Source: an uncultured Caldisericota bacterium (GTDB lineage: Bacteria; Caldisericota; Caldisericia; Cryosericales; Cryosericaceae). From it: 64,000 nucleotides of DNA. A program made the translations under genes and the position numbers. Below, piece after piece: positions 26,288 through 34,729 of this stretch (its first letter is position 1; every line of letters starts with the position of its first letter). Under the pieces are notes generated by a model. The model made no database searches. It was given only the letters and a program-made list of their open reading frames with translations, and was not told the origin of the DNA. The stretch covers positions 1-64,000 of the forward strand of contig CAIQIK010000016.1 in assembly GCA_903871855.1 (NCBI GenBank). The letters run 5' to 3'.

Positions 26288-27199
26288 TTAGGAGAAGTCG
26301 CCCAGCAGCCTGATCTCGGGCGAAAGGCGCACGTTGAACCGTGCATAGACTCTCTGTACGACAATGTCCATAAGGCGTATGACATCAAGTGCCGTCGCTC
26401 CTCCCAGATTGACGATGAAGTTCGCATGCTTGGCCGACACTTGCGCCTGCCCCACCTGGAGTCCCTTACACTCAGCTTCCTCTATCAGCTTGCCGGCATA
26501 GGTCGTTGGAGGATTCGTGAAGATACTTCCTGCGTTCGGATACTCCCAAGACTGTTTCGTATGCTTCTCCGATCGAATACGTGCAGCTGTCGACCGGATT
26601 GTTGCTCCGTCACCGGGTTCAAGGTCAAATGCAGCGCCCAGAATGATGGCCCCGCTCTCCTGAAACTCACTATAGCGGTAGTCAAAATCGACATCTTCAT
26701 GCTTCTTTACGGCATACTCGAGGTTGCGATCAAGGACTTCTACATACGCCAGGTGGTTGCTTATGGCCTGAGAGAACGAACCTGCGTTCATGTAGATGGC
26801 TCCCCCAACAGTACCGGGTATGCTGATGAGATATTCCAGTCCAGACAGATCCTGCTGTATGGCGAAGTCAAGCAGGGAGGACAGTGGCATCGGGGCACGA
26901 GCAAGCACCAGTCTTTTCTCCATCAATGGCCGAAGCGAGGTCTCCATGAGTCTTACGACCAAGCCTTCGACACCATGATCGGAGACAAGAACATTCGTTC
27001 CGTTGCCGAGAACAGTCGTCGGTATCTTGAGAGCTCTGGCAGCACGCAGTGCGCAAACCAGATCCTCCTCACCGCATGGCATGTAGAGGTACTCGGCCGG
27101 GCCGCCGATACGAAACGACGTGTAGGACGAGAGGGGCTCCTTCATCAGGACCCGTTGCTCGACGCGACGTCTGAACTTGTTTATGACCGAATCCACCAT
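26288..27199 (-). CDS. murB: UDP-N-acetylenolpyruvoylglucosamine reductase MurB
   Basis: FAD enzyme for the second step of UDP-MurNAc synthesis. It has TSFRIGGPAEYL, NGTNVLVSD, GTVGGAIYMNAG and the NAGSIFTNPP motif with the proton-donor serine; the YRYSEF motif points to the type II (YXXY-lacking) group. The ORF track starts eight codons earlier. The ATG giving MVDSVINKF overlaps the murC stop by one base and has AGGAG eight bases upstream, so I use it (303 residues). Confidence 0.94.
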   Translation of the reverse strand: MVDSVINKFRRRVEQRVLMKEPLSSYTSFRIGGPAEYLYMPCGEEDLVCALRAARALKIPTTVLGNGTNVLVSDHGVEGLVVRLMETSLRPLMEKRLVLARAPMPLSSLLDFAIQQDLSGLEYLISIPGTVGGAIYMNAGSFSQAISNHLAYVEVLDRNLEYAVKKHEDVDFDYRYSEFQESGAIILGAAFDLEPGDGATIRSTAARIRSEKHTKQSWEYPNAGSIFTNPPTTYAGKLIEEAECKGLQVGQAQVSAKHANFIVNLGGATALDVIRLMDIVVQRVYARFNVRLSPEIRLLGDFS

Positions 27200-28668
27200 C
27201 AATCGTTCTCCTGCTTCGTGCATCCCTCAAGGGGTGTAGTGGTTTGATATTGTACCGTATTGCCGCTCGTGAGCAAACCACAAAACCTCAGGCCAAGCTT
27301 GTTCACATCACCGGGACCCATAAACAGTACCACATCGCCCCAAGTGGCTGACACCCGCAAGACGTCGAGCATCTGGTCCACAGGCATACGGGGTACCAAT
27401 GAGTCGCCAACCGCTGTCTTCACGCTTTCTCGCAGCCTCTCGTTCAGCTCTTCTGGACACTCCGTCGTCTCCCCTGCTGGGAAGATGTCGAGCAGCACGA
27501 CCCGCGAGACTCCAGCTAGTGCCGGTCCATAATCTTCAAGACACATCCTCACTCGGGAGAAACGATGCGGCTGGAGCACGAGGATAACTGACCTTCCGGG
27601 ATACCGTACTGAGACAGCCTGCAGAGTGGCCCTGATCTCAGTTGGGTGATCGGCATGGTCCGTAAGCACGAGCGTTCCATTGTGGTTCGCAAGGAGCTGC
27701 ATCCTTCGCTCCATTCCCGGGAAACCTTCCAGAACAGAGAGTGCCTCTGCGAAGGGAACCCCTGCAGCCTCACACGCCAGGCAAGCGGCCACAGCATTGA
27801 GATAACTCTTCTCGTCCCCCCGCTTCATGGCGAATGACCGCATCGTGCCTTCCCTTGCCACCATTGCCGTGTTGTCCTGAACGCGGTAATCAATCTGTAC
27901 CTGATTTGACTCTTCCTGACCGTACAAAACATGCCGTGGCAGGGCCTGCACGATCCTGGCCACTTCTATGTCGTCACCACAGCCGATGGTCAGACCGCCT
28001 CGCTCAGCGCACTGCCGGGCAAACTGGGCAAATGCGCTGGCAAGGTTGGAGAACTTGTCTCCATAGGCTCCCAGGTGGTCCCTGTCGATATTCGTCATCA
28101 CAGCGACATCTGGATGGAACTTCAGGAACGAGCCGTCTGATTCATCAGTCTCCAAAACCATGATTGCGCGTCCCTGAATCTGCTTCTGCTGCGTCCCTTC
28201 GGGGGGGAAGGCTTGGTCGAATCCTCTGATATGCCCCCCAACGCAGATGGTCGGAAAGAAGCCCTGTTTTGCCAGCGCGTATCCAATCATTCCCGATGTC
28301 GTGGTCTTGCCATGCGTGCCTGAAACGGCTATCAGGAAGTACTGCGATGCGACGGCAGACAAGACGTCTGTTCGGTGGAGAACGCTAGATCCAATACCTC
28401 TTGCGGCCACGAGTACGACGTTATCCGGGCGAATCGCGGATGACCGCGCAAGAATCTCGTCATTGCGAAGTGCTCCAGCTGCTTCAGCTTCGGACATCAC
28501 CAGTATGCCCAACGAGGCCAATCGTTTAGCCTCGAAACCGCAGTTCTCAATGTCTGAACCCCGCACATTCATACCGATGCTGCGCAGCAACATGGCCAGT
28601 GAACTCATCCCTGCGCCGCAGATGCCGACAAGAAAAAACGGTGTTCCAAGTTGCAAGGGCTCAATCAC
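27199..28668 (-). CDS. murC: UDP-N-acetylmuramate--L-alanine ligase MurC
   Basis: ATP-dependent ligase adding L-Ala to UDP-MurNAc. N-terminal nucleotide-binding domain with GICGAGMSSLAMLL, ATP P-loop VSGTHGKTTTSGMI, and the ETDESDGSFL and TNIDRDHLGAYG blocks. 489 residues. The C-terminus extends about 35 residues past the usual VLFMGPGDVNKLG ending with no recognised domain. Confidence 0.95.
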   Translation of the reverse strand: MIEPLQLGTPFFLVGICGAGMSSLAMLLRSIGMNVRGSDIENCGFEAKRLASLGILVMSEAEAAGALRNDEILARSSAIRPDNVVLVAARGIGSSVLHRTDVLSAVASQYFLIAVSGTHGKTTTSGMIGYALAKQGFFPTICVGGHIRGFDQAFPPEGTQQKQIQGRAIMVLETDESDGSFLKFHPDVAVMTNIDRDHLGAYGDKFSNLASAFAQFARQCAERGGLTIGCGDDIEVARIVQALPRHVLYGQEESNQVQIDYRVQDNTAMVAREGTMRSFAMKRGDEKSYLNAVAACLACEAAGVPFAEALSVLEGFPGMERRMQLLANHNGTLVLTDHADHPTEIRATLQAVSVRYPGRSVILVLQPHRFSRVRMCLEDYGPALAGVSRVVLLDIFPAGETTECPEELNERLRESVKTAVGDSLVPRMPVDQMLDVLRVSATWGDVVLFMGPGDVNKLGLRFCGLLTSGNTVQYQTTTPLEGCTKQEND

Positions 28669-29728
28669 GTGAGCACTCCTCCTCGATGGTGCGTGCTATG
28701 GCATTCGCGGCATCACTCCTGAAAATAGTGGAAGCAGGAAGGGACAAGCTTGCTTTATCATCGAGCGCCTTCTCCACGATGGACAGGTACCCGTCAAACT
28801 GCAGTGACTGCTGCTCAATGCGTATACCGAGACCGAGATTTTCAAGATATGTCGCATTTTTCGACTGGTGCCGACCAATGGCGAATGGATAGGGGATGAC
28901 AACAGCATAGATGCCTCCGACAGCAAGCTCCGTAAGCGCAAGTGCACCACCTCTTGTCACCGCCACACGAGTCTGCTCATAGAGTCGCTCCATATGCTCC
29001 TCATAGGAGATGATGGCAGGACTAACGTGGTGCAGAGATAGTCCGTCCACCGCATTACAAATCCTCGCATACTCGTCGGTTCCAGTTACCACGGTGACTG
29101 GAAGTTCGCGCCCCCTGCTTTCCAGCTCCTGGATCGTCCGCAGAAACAGTTCGTTGACAAAACTTGCTCCGCCGCTACCCCCGATGAACAGTAGTCCCCG
29201 GCGAAGGGGTTTACTGGACCGGCACTCCGTCAGTGCCGCGTAGACCTTGCGTCGCAGAGGGTTTCCAGTGACAATGAACCGTGGACCCGAGACTCCTTCA
29301 ACGGGAAACCCCAGGAACACGCGCCGTGCACAGCCGGAAAACAGTCGATTCGCCCTCCCCATGACAGCATTCTGTTCCAGAAGGTATATTGGAACCCCAC
29401 TCATCCGCGCAGCAACGATCCCTGGCACCGATACGTATCCGCCGGTACCAATGAAAGCGTTCGCGTGGGTGTCCGTCATGATGCAGCGAGCCGCCCTCAC
29501 TCCGCCTCGAGTTGCACATGCAAGGCGCCATATCGATCGGGGGGTATACAGAAGCGGGGCGGAACAGACGGTTCTGACATCAAGCCCATGGGAGAGGAAA
29601 ACACGTTCTTCCATGCTGCCGGACCGTGCCAGCATGGTGACGGTCCCACTGTCCGACAAACGCTCAGCGATTGCGACTGCTGGGTAGATATGCCCCCCAG
29701 TTCCTCCTCCAGCGATAACGTAGTGCAT
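28661..29728 (-). CDS. murG: UDP-GlcNAc:lipid I GlcNAc transferase MurG
   Basis: Membrane-associated GT28 glycosyltransferase that makes lipid II. N-terminal GGGTGGHIYPAVAIAERL, LEQNAVMGRANRLF, FIGGSGGASFVNELF, and the C-terminal TRGGALALTELAVGG plus YPFAIGRHQSKNATYLE donor site. 355 residues; its start shares one base with the ftsW stop. Confidence 0.96.
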   Translation of the reverse strand: MHYVIAGGGTGGHIYPAVAIAERLSDSGTVTMLARSGSMEERVFLSHGLDVRTVCSAPLLYTPRSIWRLACATRGGVRAARCIMTDTHANAFIGTGGYVSVPGIVAARMSGVPIYLLEQNAVMGRANRLFSGCARRVFLGFPVEGVSGPRFIVTGNPLRRKVYAALTECRSSKPLRRGLLFIGGSGGASFVNELFLRTIQELESRGRELPVTVVTGTDEYARICNAVDGLSLHHVSPAIISYEEHMERLYEQTRVAVTRGGALALTELAVGGIYAVVIPYPFAIGRHQSKNATYLENLGLGIRIEQQSLQFDGYLSIVEKALDDKASLSLPASTIFRSDAANAIARTIEEECSRD

Positions 29729-30816
29729 CAGACAGCCTCCGGGCTCCGGGAAATAGCTCCCGCGATGCCAAGTGCGGCCATCTCGAAGACGATGTGATTG
29801 CCCCCCTGACTGAAGAAAGGCAGTGGCACTCCTGTCGTAGGAAGCAGTCCGACAACAACACCGATGTTGACAAACACCTGCACGGCGAGGAATACGCCCA
29901 GCGCCATGGTATAGACTCGGGCGAACGGCTCCGAGGACCTCGAGGCAAGCCTGAACAGATCAAAGACGAGCCACAGAAAAATACCGAGCACAATGGTCAC
30001 GCCGATAAGTCCAAACTCCTCCGAGAATATGGCAAAAACAAAGTCATTTTCCTGGGCCGGGAAGTGGACAAATTTCTGGACGCTCCGCATGAAACCCCGC
30101 CCCAGCATGCCGCCCCGCGCGACGGCAAACATGGAGTTGACCAGCTGATAGGCCACGCCTTTGGCCTTATCGACAGCCAGCGGGTTGATGAACGAGGTCA
30201 TCCTGACCTTCCAGGAAGCTTTCACGTTCACCGCCACCAGTGCCAGGGCGCTCAGGGCAGCCGTTCGGCTGATCCAGTAGCCAAACGGAGCACCAACGCC
30301 AAGCAGGATGACAATTGAGGACCCGGCAATGACGAAGGCCGTCCCGAAGTCGGGTTCCAGTGCGACCAGACCCGTGAACGCCAGCACGAATAGCAGAAAC
30401 GCGCGGTAGTATCGATGGCCATACTGGTTCAGGTACTTGCCGCTGAAGAGCTTGGCGGCGAGAAGAGGCACCACCAGGACAGCTGCCTGAGATGGCTGCA
30501 AGCCAATTGAACTCGTCCCGATCCATCGGCTGGAGCCATTGACACTTCTGCCGATACCGGGAACAAGAACAGCGACCAGCAACGCCCCCAGAGCATACGT
30601 CAGGAATTCGGACATGTCTGCCCAGCGCATGTACTTGAACCGCGAACTGAACCAGTAGGCGAAGACTCCCACACCTACGATAATCGCCTGCTTGACGACA
30701 CTCGGGGTGACCGCTACCAATTGACCTCGCGCAGCACTGAGACTGACGGCGATACTGTAGTTCTGTAGTACCCCCAGGCAGAGCAGTATGGCGACGAGAA
30801 CCAGAATACGTTTCAC
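29728..30816 (-). CDS. ftsW: SEDS peptidoglycan glycosyltransferase FtsW
   Basis: Polytopic membrane protein (362 residues, about ten helices) of the FtsW/RodA/SpoVE family, polymerising lipid II at the septum together with the neighbouring PBP. Motifs NGSSRWIG, ALEPDFGTAFVI, GFMRSVQKFVHFPAQENDFVFAIFSEEFG and TTGVPLPFFSQGG are present. Location between murD and murG identifies it as FtsW, not RodA. Confidence 0.95.
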   Translation of the reverse strand: MKRILVLVAILLCLGVLQNYSIAVSLSAARGQLVAVTPSVVKQAIIVGVGVFAYWFSSRFKYMRWADMSEFLTYALGALLVAVLVPGIGRSVNGSSRWIGTSSIGLQPSQAAVLVVPLLAAKLFSGKYLNQYGHRYYRAFLLFVLAFTGLVALEPDFGTAFVIAGSSIVILLGVGAPFGYWISRTAALSALALVAVNVKASWKVRMTSFINPLAVDKAKGVAYQLVNSMFAVARGGMLGRGFMRSVQKFVHFPAQENDFVFAIFSEEFGLIGVTIVLGIFLWLVFDLFRLASRSSEPFARVYTMALGVFLAVQVFVNIGVVVGLLPTTGVPLPFFSQGGNHIVFEMAALGIAGAISRSPEAV

Positions 30817-32192
30817 GGCGCGATAGAACCCAGGCGACCCTGCACGATCTCCCTGAACCGGTCGCCACGCTGCTCAAAATCCCTGAACATGTCGAAACTG
30901 GCACAAGCAGGAGACAGAAGCAGCGTACCGCCTGCAGAAAGAAGTCGCACTCCATTGCTAACAGCGTCCTCAAGCGATTCGACGCGCACAATCGTCTTCA
31001 TGCCAACCGTGCGCAGCGCATCTTCGATAGCCGGGCCGGTCGCGCCCATCACGATTGCCGACACCAGATTTCTGTCTTGAACCAGATGCTGCGCCATCTC
31101 GTCGAATGAGACCTCCTTCGAGCTGCCTCCCAGAATGACAGTATATGGTCCAGTCATAGCATTAGCTGCTGTCATGACCGATTCTGGCGTCGTTGCCTTG
31201 GAGTCGTTGACGAACGTCACGCCACCTGCTGTTCCAACGTACTCCAGTCGGTGAGGCAGCCCGTTGAAGTCCCTCACGGCCCTGCGGATGGCATCTGGCG
31301 AGATACCGTACAGAAAGGCCGCCAGAGCTGCGCTCATAGCATTCGCCACATTGTGCCGCCCCGGGATGCGCAGATCTGTCTCCCTGAACAACTCCACCGT
31401 TCGTGTCGCATCTTTGAAAATGATAATGCCATCGACAACGTGCACGCCAGAGAATACATCATTGCCCAGTCCGAAGTAGAACACGGAAGGACTCAGCGTT
31501 GGCCCAAGCGCTCTCAGCGTGGGATCGTCCCAGTTAAGCACAACGGTGTCTTCTGTGGTCATGTTCTCAAATATGCGCCTTTTCGTGGCAAAATAGCGTT
31601 CCATGGTACCATAGCGGTCAAGATGGTTCGGAGTCAGGTTTGAGAAGATGGCCACACTCGGGTGAAACGTATGGGTGGTCTCGAGTTGAAAACAGCTGAC
31701 CTCCAGAACCGCAGGTCCTGCCAATGGATGTTCCACCAGAAGCTGCGACACTGGAGGACCCAGGTTGCCCCCCGTCACTGTGCCGGGATACTCCTCAGCA
31801 ACGATTTTCCCAAGAAGAGCTGTGGTCGTGCTCTTGCCATTGCTGCCAGTAACGGCAAGCATTGACAGATCGGCATACGCAGCAATCTCCATCTCACCAA
31901 CGACGAGTTTGCCCATCTGCACGGCGGCCAAGACAATCGGAGCTTTGGGCGGGACACCAGGCGACACGATGACGACGTCGAAGGCGGCCATGAGATTCGC
32001 ACTGTTCTGTCCAAATTCAAAGGGAATTCGCGCCTGCTGAAGAAGCCGTACGGCATGCTCGAACTTCTCGTCGGCAGCCTGCTGCTTGAACTCCGACACG
32101 AAGACGTCGACTCCGTGATCATGCAGGTACAAGGCTGCGTACAATCCACTTGGCAATGCTCCGACGATGAACGCAGAATTGAAAGGGATCAC
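30813..32192 (-). CDS. murD: UDP-MurNAc-L-alanine--D-glutamate ligase MurD
   Basis: Adds D-Glu (made by MurI in this window) to UDP-MurNAc-L-Ala. ATP P-loop VTGSNGKSTTTALLG near residue 114, FSNLTPNHLDRYGTMERYFATKRRIF, GLPHRLEYV and NDSKATTPESV. The final LLLSPACASFDMFRDFEQRGDRFREIV is the usual MurD ending. 459 residues; four-base overlap with ftsW. Confidence 0.96.
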   Translation of the reverse strand: MIPFNSAFIVGALPSGLYAALYLHDHGVDVFVSEFKQQAADEKFEHAVRLLQQARIPFEFGQNSANLMAAFDVVIVSPGVPPKAPIVLAAVQMGKLVVGEMEIAAYADLSMLAVTGSNGKSTTTALLGKIVAEEYPGTVTGGNLGPPVSQLLVEHPLAGPAVLEVSCFQLETTHTFHPSVAIFSNLTPNHLDRYGTMERYFATKRRIFENMTTEDTVVLNWDDPTLRALGPTLSPSVFYFGLGNDVFSGVHVVDGIIIFKDATRTVELFRETDLRIPGRHNVANAMSAALAAFLYGISPDAIRRAVRDFNGLPHRLEYVGTAGGVTFVNDSKATTPESVMTAANAMTGPYTVILGGSSKEVSFDEMAQHLVQDRNLVSAIVMGATGPAIEDALRTVGMKTIVRVESLEDAVSNGVRLLSAGGTLLLSPACASFDMFRDFEQRGDRFREIVQGRLGSIAP

Positions 32193-32195
32193 TGG

Positions 32196-33176
32196 TTACC
32201 TCCACGTCATCGTCAGTGCTCCCGCAATGACAAACAGGGTACTCACAACAAAGAACCGGTCGACGATCTTCGGCTCAGTCCACCCCAGCTTCTCAAAATG
32301 GTGATGTATCGGAGCCATAAGGAACACCCTCTTCCGGCGCCCAGAGGTTTTGAAGACAAATACCTGGATCATCACGCTTATCGCCTCTCCCAGGAACAGT
32401 CCTCCCAGCAAGATCGATGACACCTGGTTCCCGGAGGCAAACGCCCACGCGACGAAAATGGAACCAAGCGCAAGCGACCCCGTATCTCCCATAAACACTG
32501 ATGCTTTTGAGCCATTGAACCACAGAAACGAAATGACGAACGCAACAGCTGCCAAAGGAAGCATGCCGGCCAGTCCCGCCGGATGCAACAGCGATGCCAC
32601 TCCAGCCACAGCAAATGCCGGAAGACTCGTCTTGGCAAGCAGACCATCAAGGCCATCCGTCAGGTTGAACGCATTCACCATGCCGACCGCGTACAGCATG
32701 GCAACAACGTAGAAAGCCCAGCCTGCGAGAAGGAATCCACCGCTGGTCAAACGAAGGGCCGGAATGATCGATGGATACGCCAGAGTGAAGAAGAGTCCGG
32801 CCGCTACTGCCTGGATCAGAAGTTTCTGGTAGCCAGGCAGTCCATCATTTCTGTGCTTGAGCTCTTTGATCCAGTCGTCCAGAAAACCGGAAAGGAGATT
32901 GATGGTCACGAAGACAATTGTGGCGACGTCGAGCTTTGTCAAGCCTCTTCGCCCCATCACGAAGAGATAGGCAGTCACGGCCCCGGTGATGTTGAGAACC
33001 AGCATCAGGCCACCCCCCGTAGGCGTACCCTCTTTGGACCTGTGAGAAACAGGCCCCTCGTCTCGTATCAACTGCGTAAACCGTGCCCTGCGAAGCCACA
33101 CAATGAGGAGTGGAAAAAGAGCCAGGTCCACAAGGGCAAGAACGAGGACCAGCGATGTGCCAAACGCCGCCGTCAT
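32196..33176 (-). CDS. mraY: Phospho-N-acetylmuramoyl-pentapeptide transferase MraY
   Basis: Ten-helix membrane enzyme making lipid I. Aspartate-rich FLDDWIK, NAFNLTDGLDGLL, FMGDTGSLALG and the histidine motif MAPIHHHFEKLGW are all present. 326 residues, normal length. Three bases from murD, four-base overlap with murE. murF, which often separates murE and mraY, is absent. Confidence 0.96.
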   Translation of the reverse strand: MTAAFGTSLVLVLALVDLALFPLLIVWLRRARFTQLIRDEGPVSHRSKEGTPTGGGLMLVLNITGAVTAYLFVMGRRGLTKLDVATIVFVTINLLSGFLDDWIKELKHRNDGLPGYQKLLIQAVAAGLFFTLAYPSIIPALRLTSGGFLLAGWAFYVVAMLYAVGMVNAFNLTDGLDGLLAKTSLPAFAVAGVASLLHPAGLAGMLPLAAVAFVISFLWFNGSKASVFMGDTGSLALGSIFVAWAFASGNQVSSILLGGLFLGEAISVMIQVFVFKTSGRRKRVFLMAPIHHHFEKLGWTEPKIVDRFFVVSTLFVIAGALTMTWR

Positions 33177-34729
33177 CGCTGTCCCTCCTGCGACCGCAGA
33201 TCACTGGCACTACAGACATAGCCGTGATCGCGCAACGCGAGGCGCACCTCTTTCCGATCATCGAAGACAACATCCTCGTGCTCGTAGTACATGACCGTCT
33301 CATGTCCACGACCGAGAATCAGGACCATGTCGCCGGGTCTGGCTGCAGCAACGGCAGTTCGAATTGCCTGTCTTCTGTCTTCGATGACCGTGAAATGCTC
33401 GCTGGTAAACCCCTGTTCAATATCATGAACAGCAATCGACGCATCTTCATGACGAGGATCCTCGACAGTCACGTAAGACCAGCGGCAGGCCTCTTCTGCG
33501 AGGCGGGCCATAATCGGGCGTTTCTCGCGGTCGTCGGCACCGACAGAGCCGAACACGGCTAGCAAGTCCCCCCGAACAGTGGGCCGCACGGCGTTGAACA
33601 GTGCCGAGAACTCCTCTGGCGTATGGGCGTAATCCACGACGACCTCGAAGGGCTGCCCACAGTCAATGCGTTCATAGCGTCCGGGGATGTATAGTGGAGC
33701 AGCAAGAGATTGCACAGTCGTGCCCAGATCGCAGGTGGATTCAAGAGCACAGACCGAACTAATGGCCGCCAGACAGTTGGACGCCTGGAACGCCGGGCCG
33801 ATCGAAAGCTCCACGTTAAACGTAGCTCCATCTCGGGCACGGACCTGAAACGTGGTTTTTCCCATTATAGACACGACGTGGTCACCGTGCAGGTCAGCCT
33901 CTCGCTCCAGGGAAAACGTCCTGACCTGCGAGTGTCTCGCTGCGTTCCTGAATGCAGCGAACGAAGGATCGTCGGCGTTGAGAACGGCCACAGAGCTTTC
34001 ATCGAGTGACGTGAACAGGTGCAGCTTGGCCGTCAGATATGCGTCCATCGTGCCATGATAACCCATGTGGTCCTGCGAGAAATTGGTGAAGACTCCGCAA
34101 TCAAAGTGCATGCCATGGACTCTGCCAAAAGCGAGTGCAAACGAGGAAACCTCTAGTATCGCAACCTCAGCCCCCTGGTGGGCCGCATGGGCAAGGTACC
34201 AGTTGAGCGAAAAAGCCTCCGGCGTCGTGGCGGGAAGCGAGTCGGGAGGAAAGAACTCGCCGTCAGGCATGAAATAGCCCGTGGTCCCAATCATGACGCA
34301 TGCAATGTCCAGTCCCTGCAGAAGACGACGGATCATGTATGCTGTGCTTGTCTTGCCGCTCGTTCCAGTGATGCCGATCATTTTCATGCGACGAGCAGGG
34401 AAGCTGAAGAAGGCTTGCGAGATCAGACTCAGGAACTCACGGCAGCTCGAGACAACAACAACCGGAACATCCTGAACCTCAGGATGTTCCGTCTCGGCAA
34501 CGACGCAGGACGCCCCAGCGCAAAGAGCGCTTGTGATATAGGACGCCCCGTCCAGCCTGGTTCCGGGGATGGCGACAAACATTGCTCCCGGCCCGCATTC
34601 ACGGGAATCGGGCGTGACCAAACTGATCATGGTCCTTGCTCCAAGCGAAGAACGCTTGGGATCCCAGGACGATGGAGGCAGCATATGAAGGAGCTCGGTA
34701 AGCTCTTGTTCTCGGGCGGCGTATTTCAT
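33173..34729 (-). CDS. murE: UDP-MurNAc-tripeptide synthetase MurE
   Basis: Adds the diamino acid to UDP-MurNAc-L-Ala-D-Glu. P-loop GITGTSGKTSTAYMI near residue 136, NFSQDHMGYHGTMDAYLTAKLHLF with the carbamylated lysine, and the C-terminal ligase domain. The specificity motif that reads DNPR in meso-diaminopimelate enzymes here reads EDPRHED. The arginine is kept, but the first two positions differ, somewhat like the DDPR reported for the lysine-adding Thermotoga enzyme, so the amino acid added is uncertain. 518 residues; four-base overlap with the PBP gene. Confidence 0.94.
   Translation of the reverse strand: MKYAAREQELTELLHMLPPSSWDPKRSSLGARTMISLVTPDSRECGPGAMFVAIPGTRLDGASYITSALCAGASCVVAETEHPEVQDVPVVVVSSCREFLSLISQAFFSFPARRMKMIGITGTSGKTSTAYMIRRLLQGLDIACVMIGTTGYFMPDGEFFPPDSLPATTPEAFSLNWYLAHAAHQGAEVAILEVSSFALAFGRVHGMHFDCGVFTNFSQDHMGYHGTMDAYLTAKLHLFTSLDESSVAVLNADDPSFAAFRNAARHSQVRTFSLEREADLHGDHVVSIMGKTTFQVRARDGATFNVELSIGPAFQASNCLAAISSVCALESTCDLGTTVQSLAAPLYIPGRYERIDCGQPFEVVVDYAHTPEEFSALFNAVRPTVRGDLLAVFGSVGADDREKRPIMARLAEEACRWSYVTVEDPRHEDASIAVHDIEQGFTSEHFTVIEDRRQAIRTAVAAARPGDMVLILGRGHETVMYYEHEDVVFDDRKEVRLALRDHGYVCSASDLRSQEGQR

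Noticed and set aside
26276-27247. 323-aa plus-strand ORF
   Set aside because: Antisense shadow of murB.
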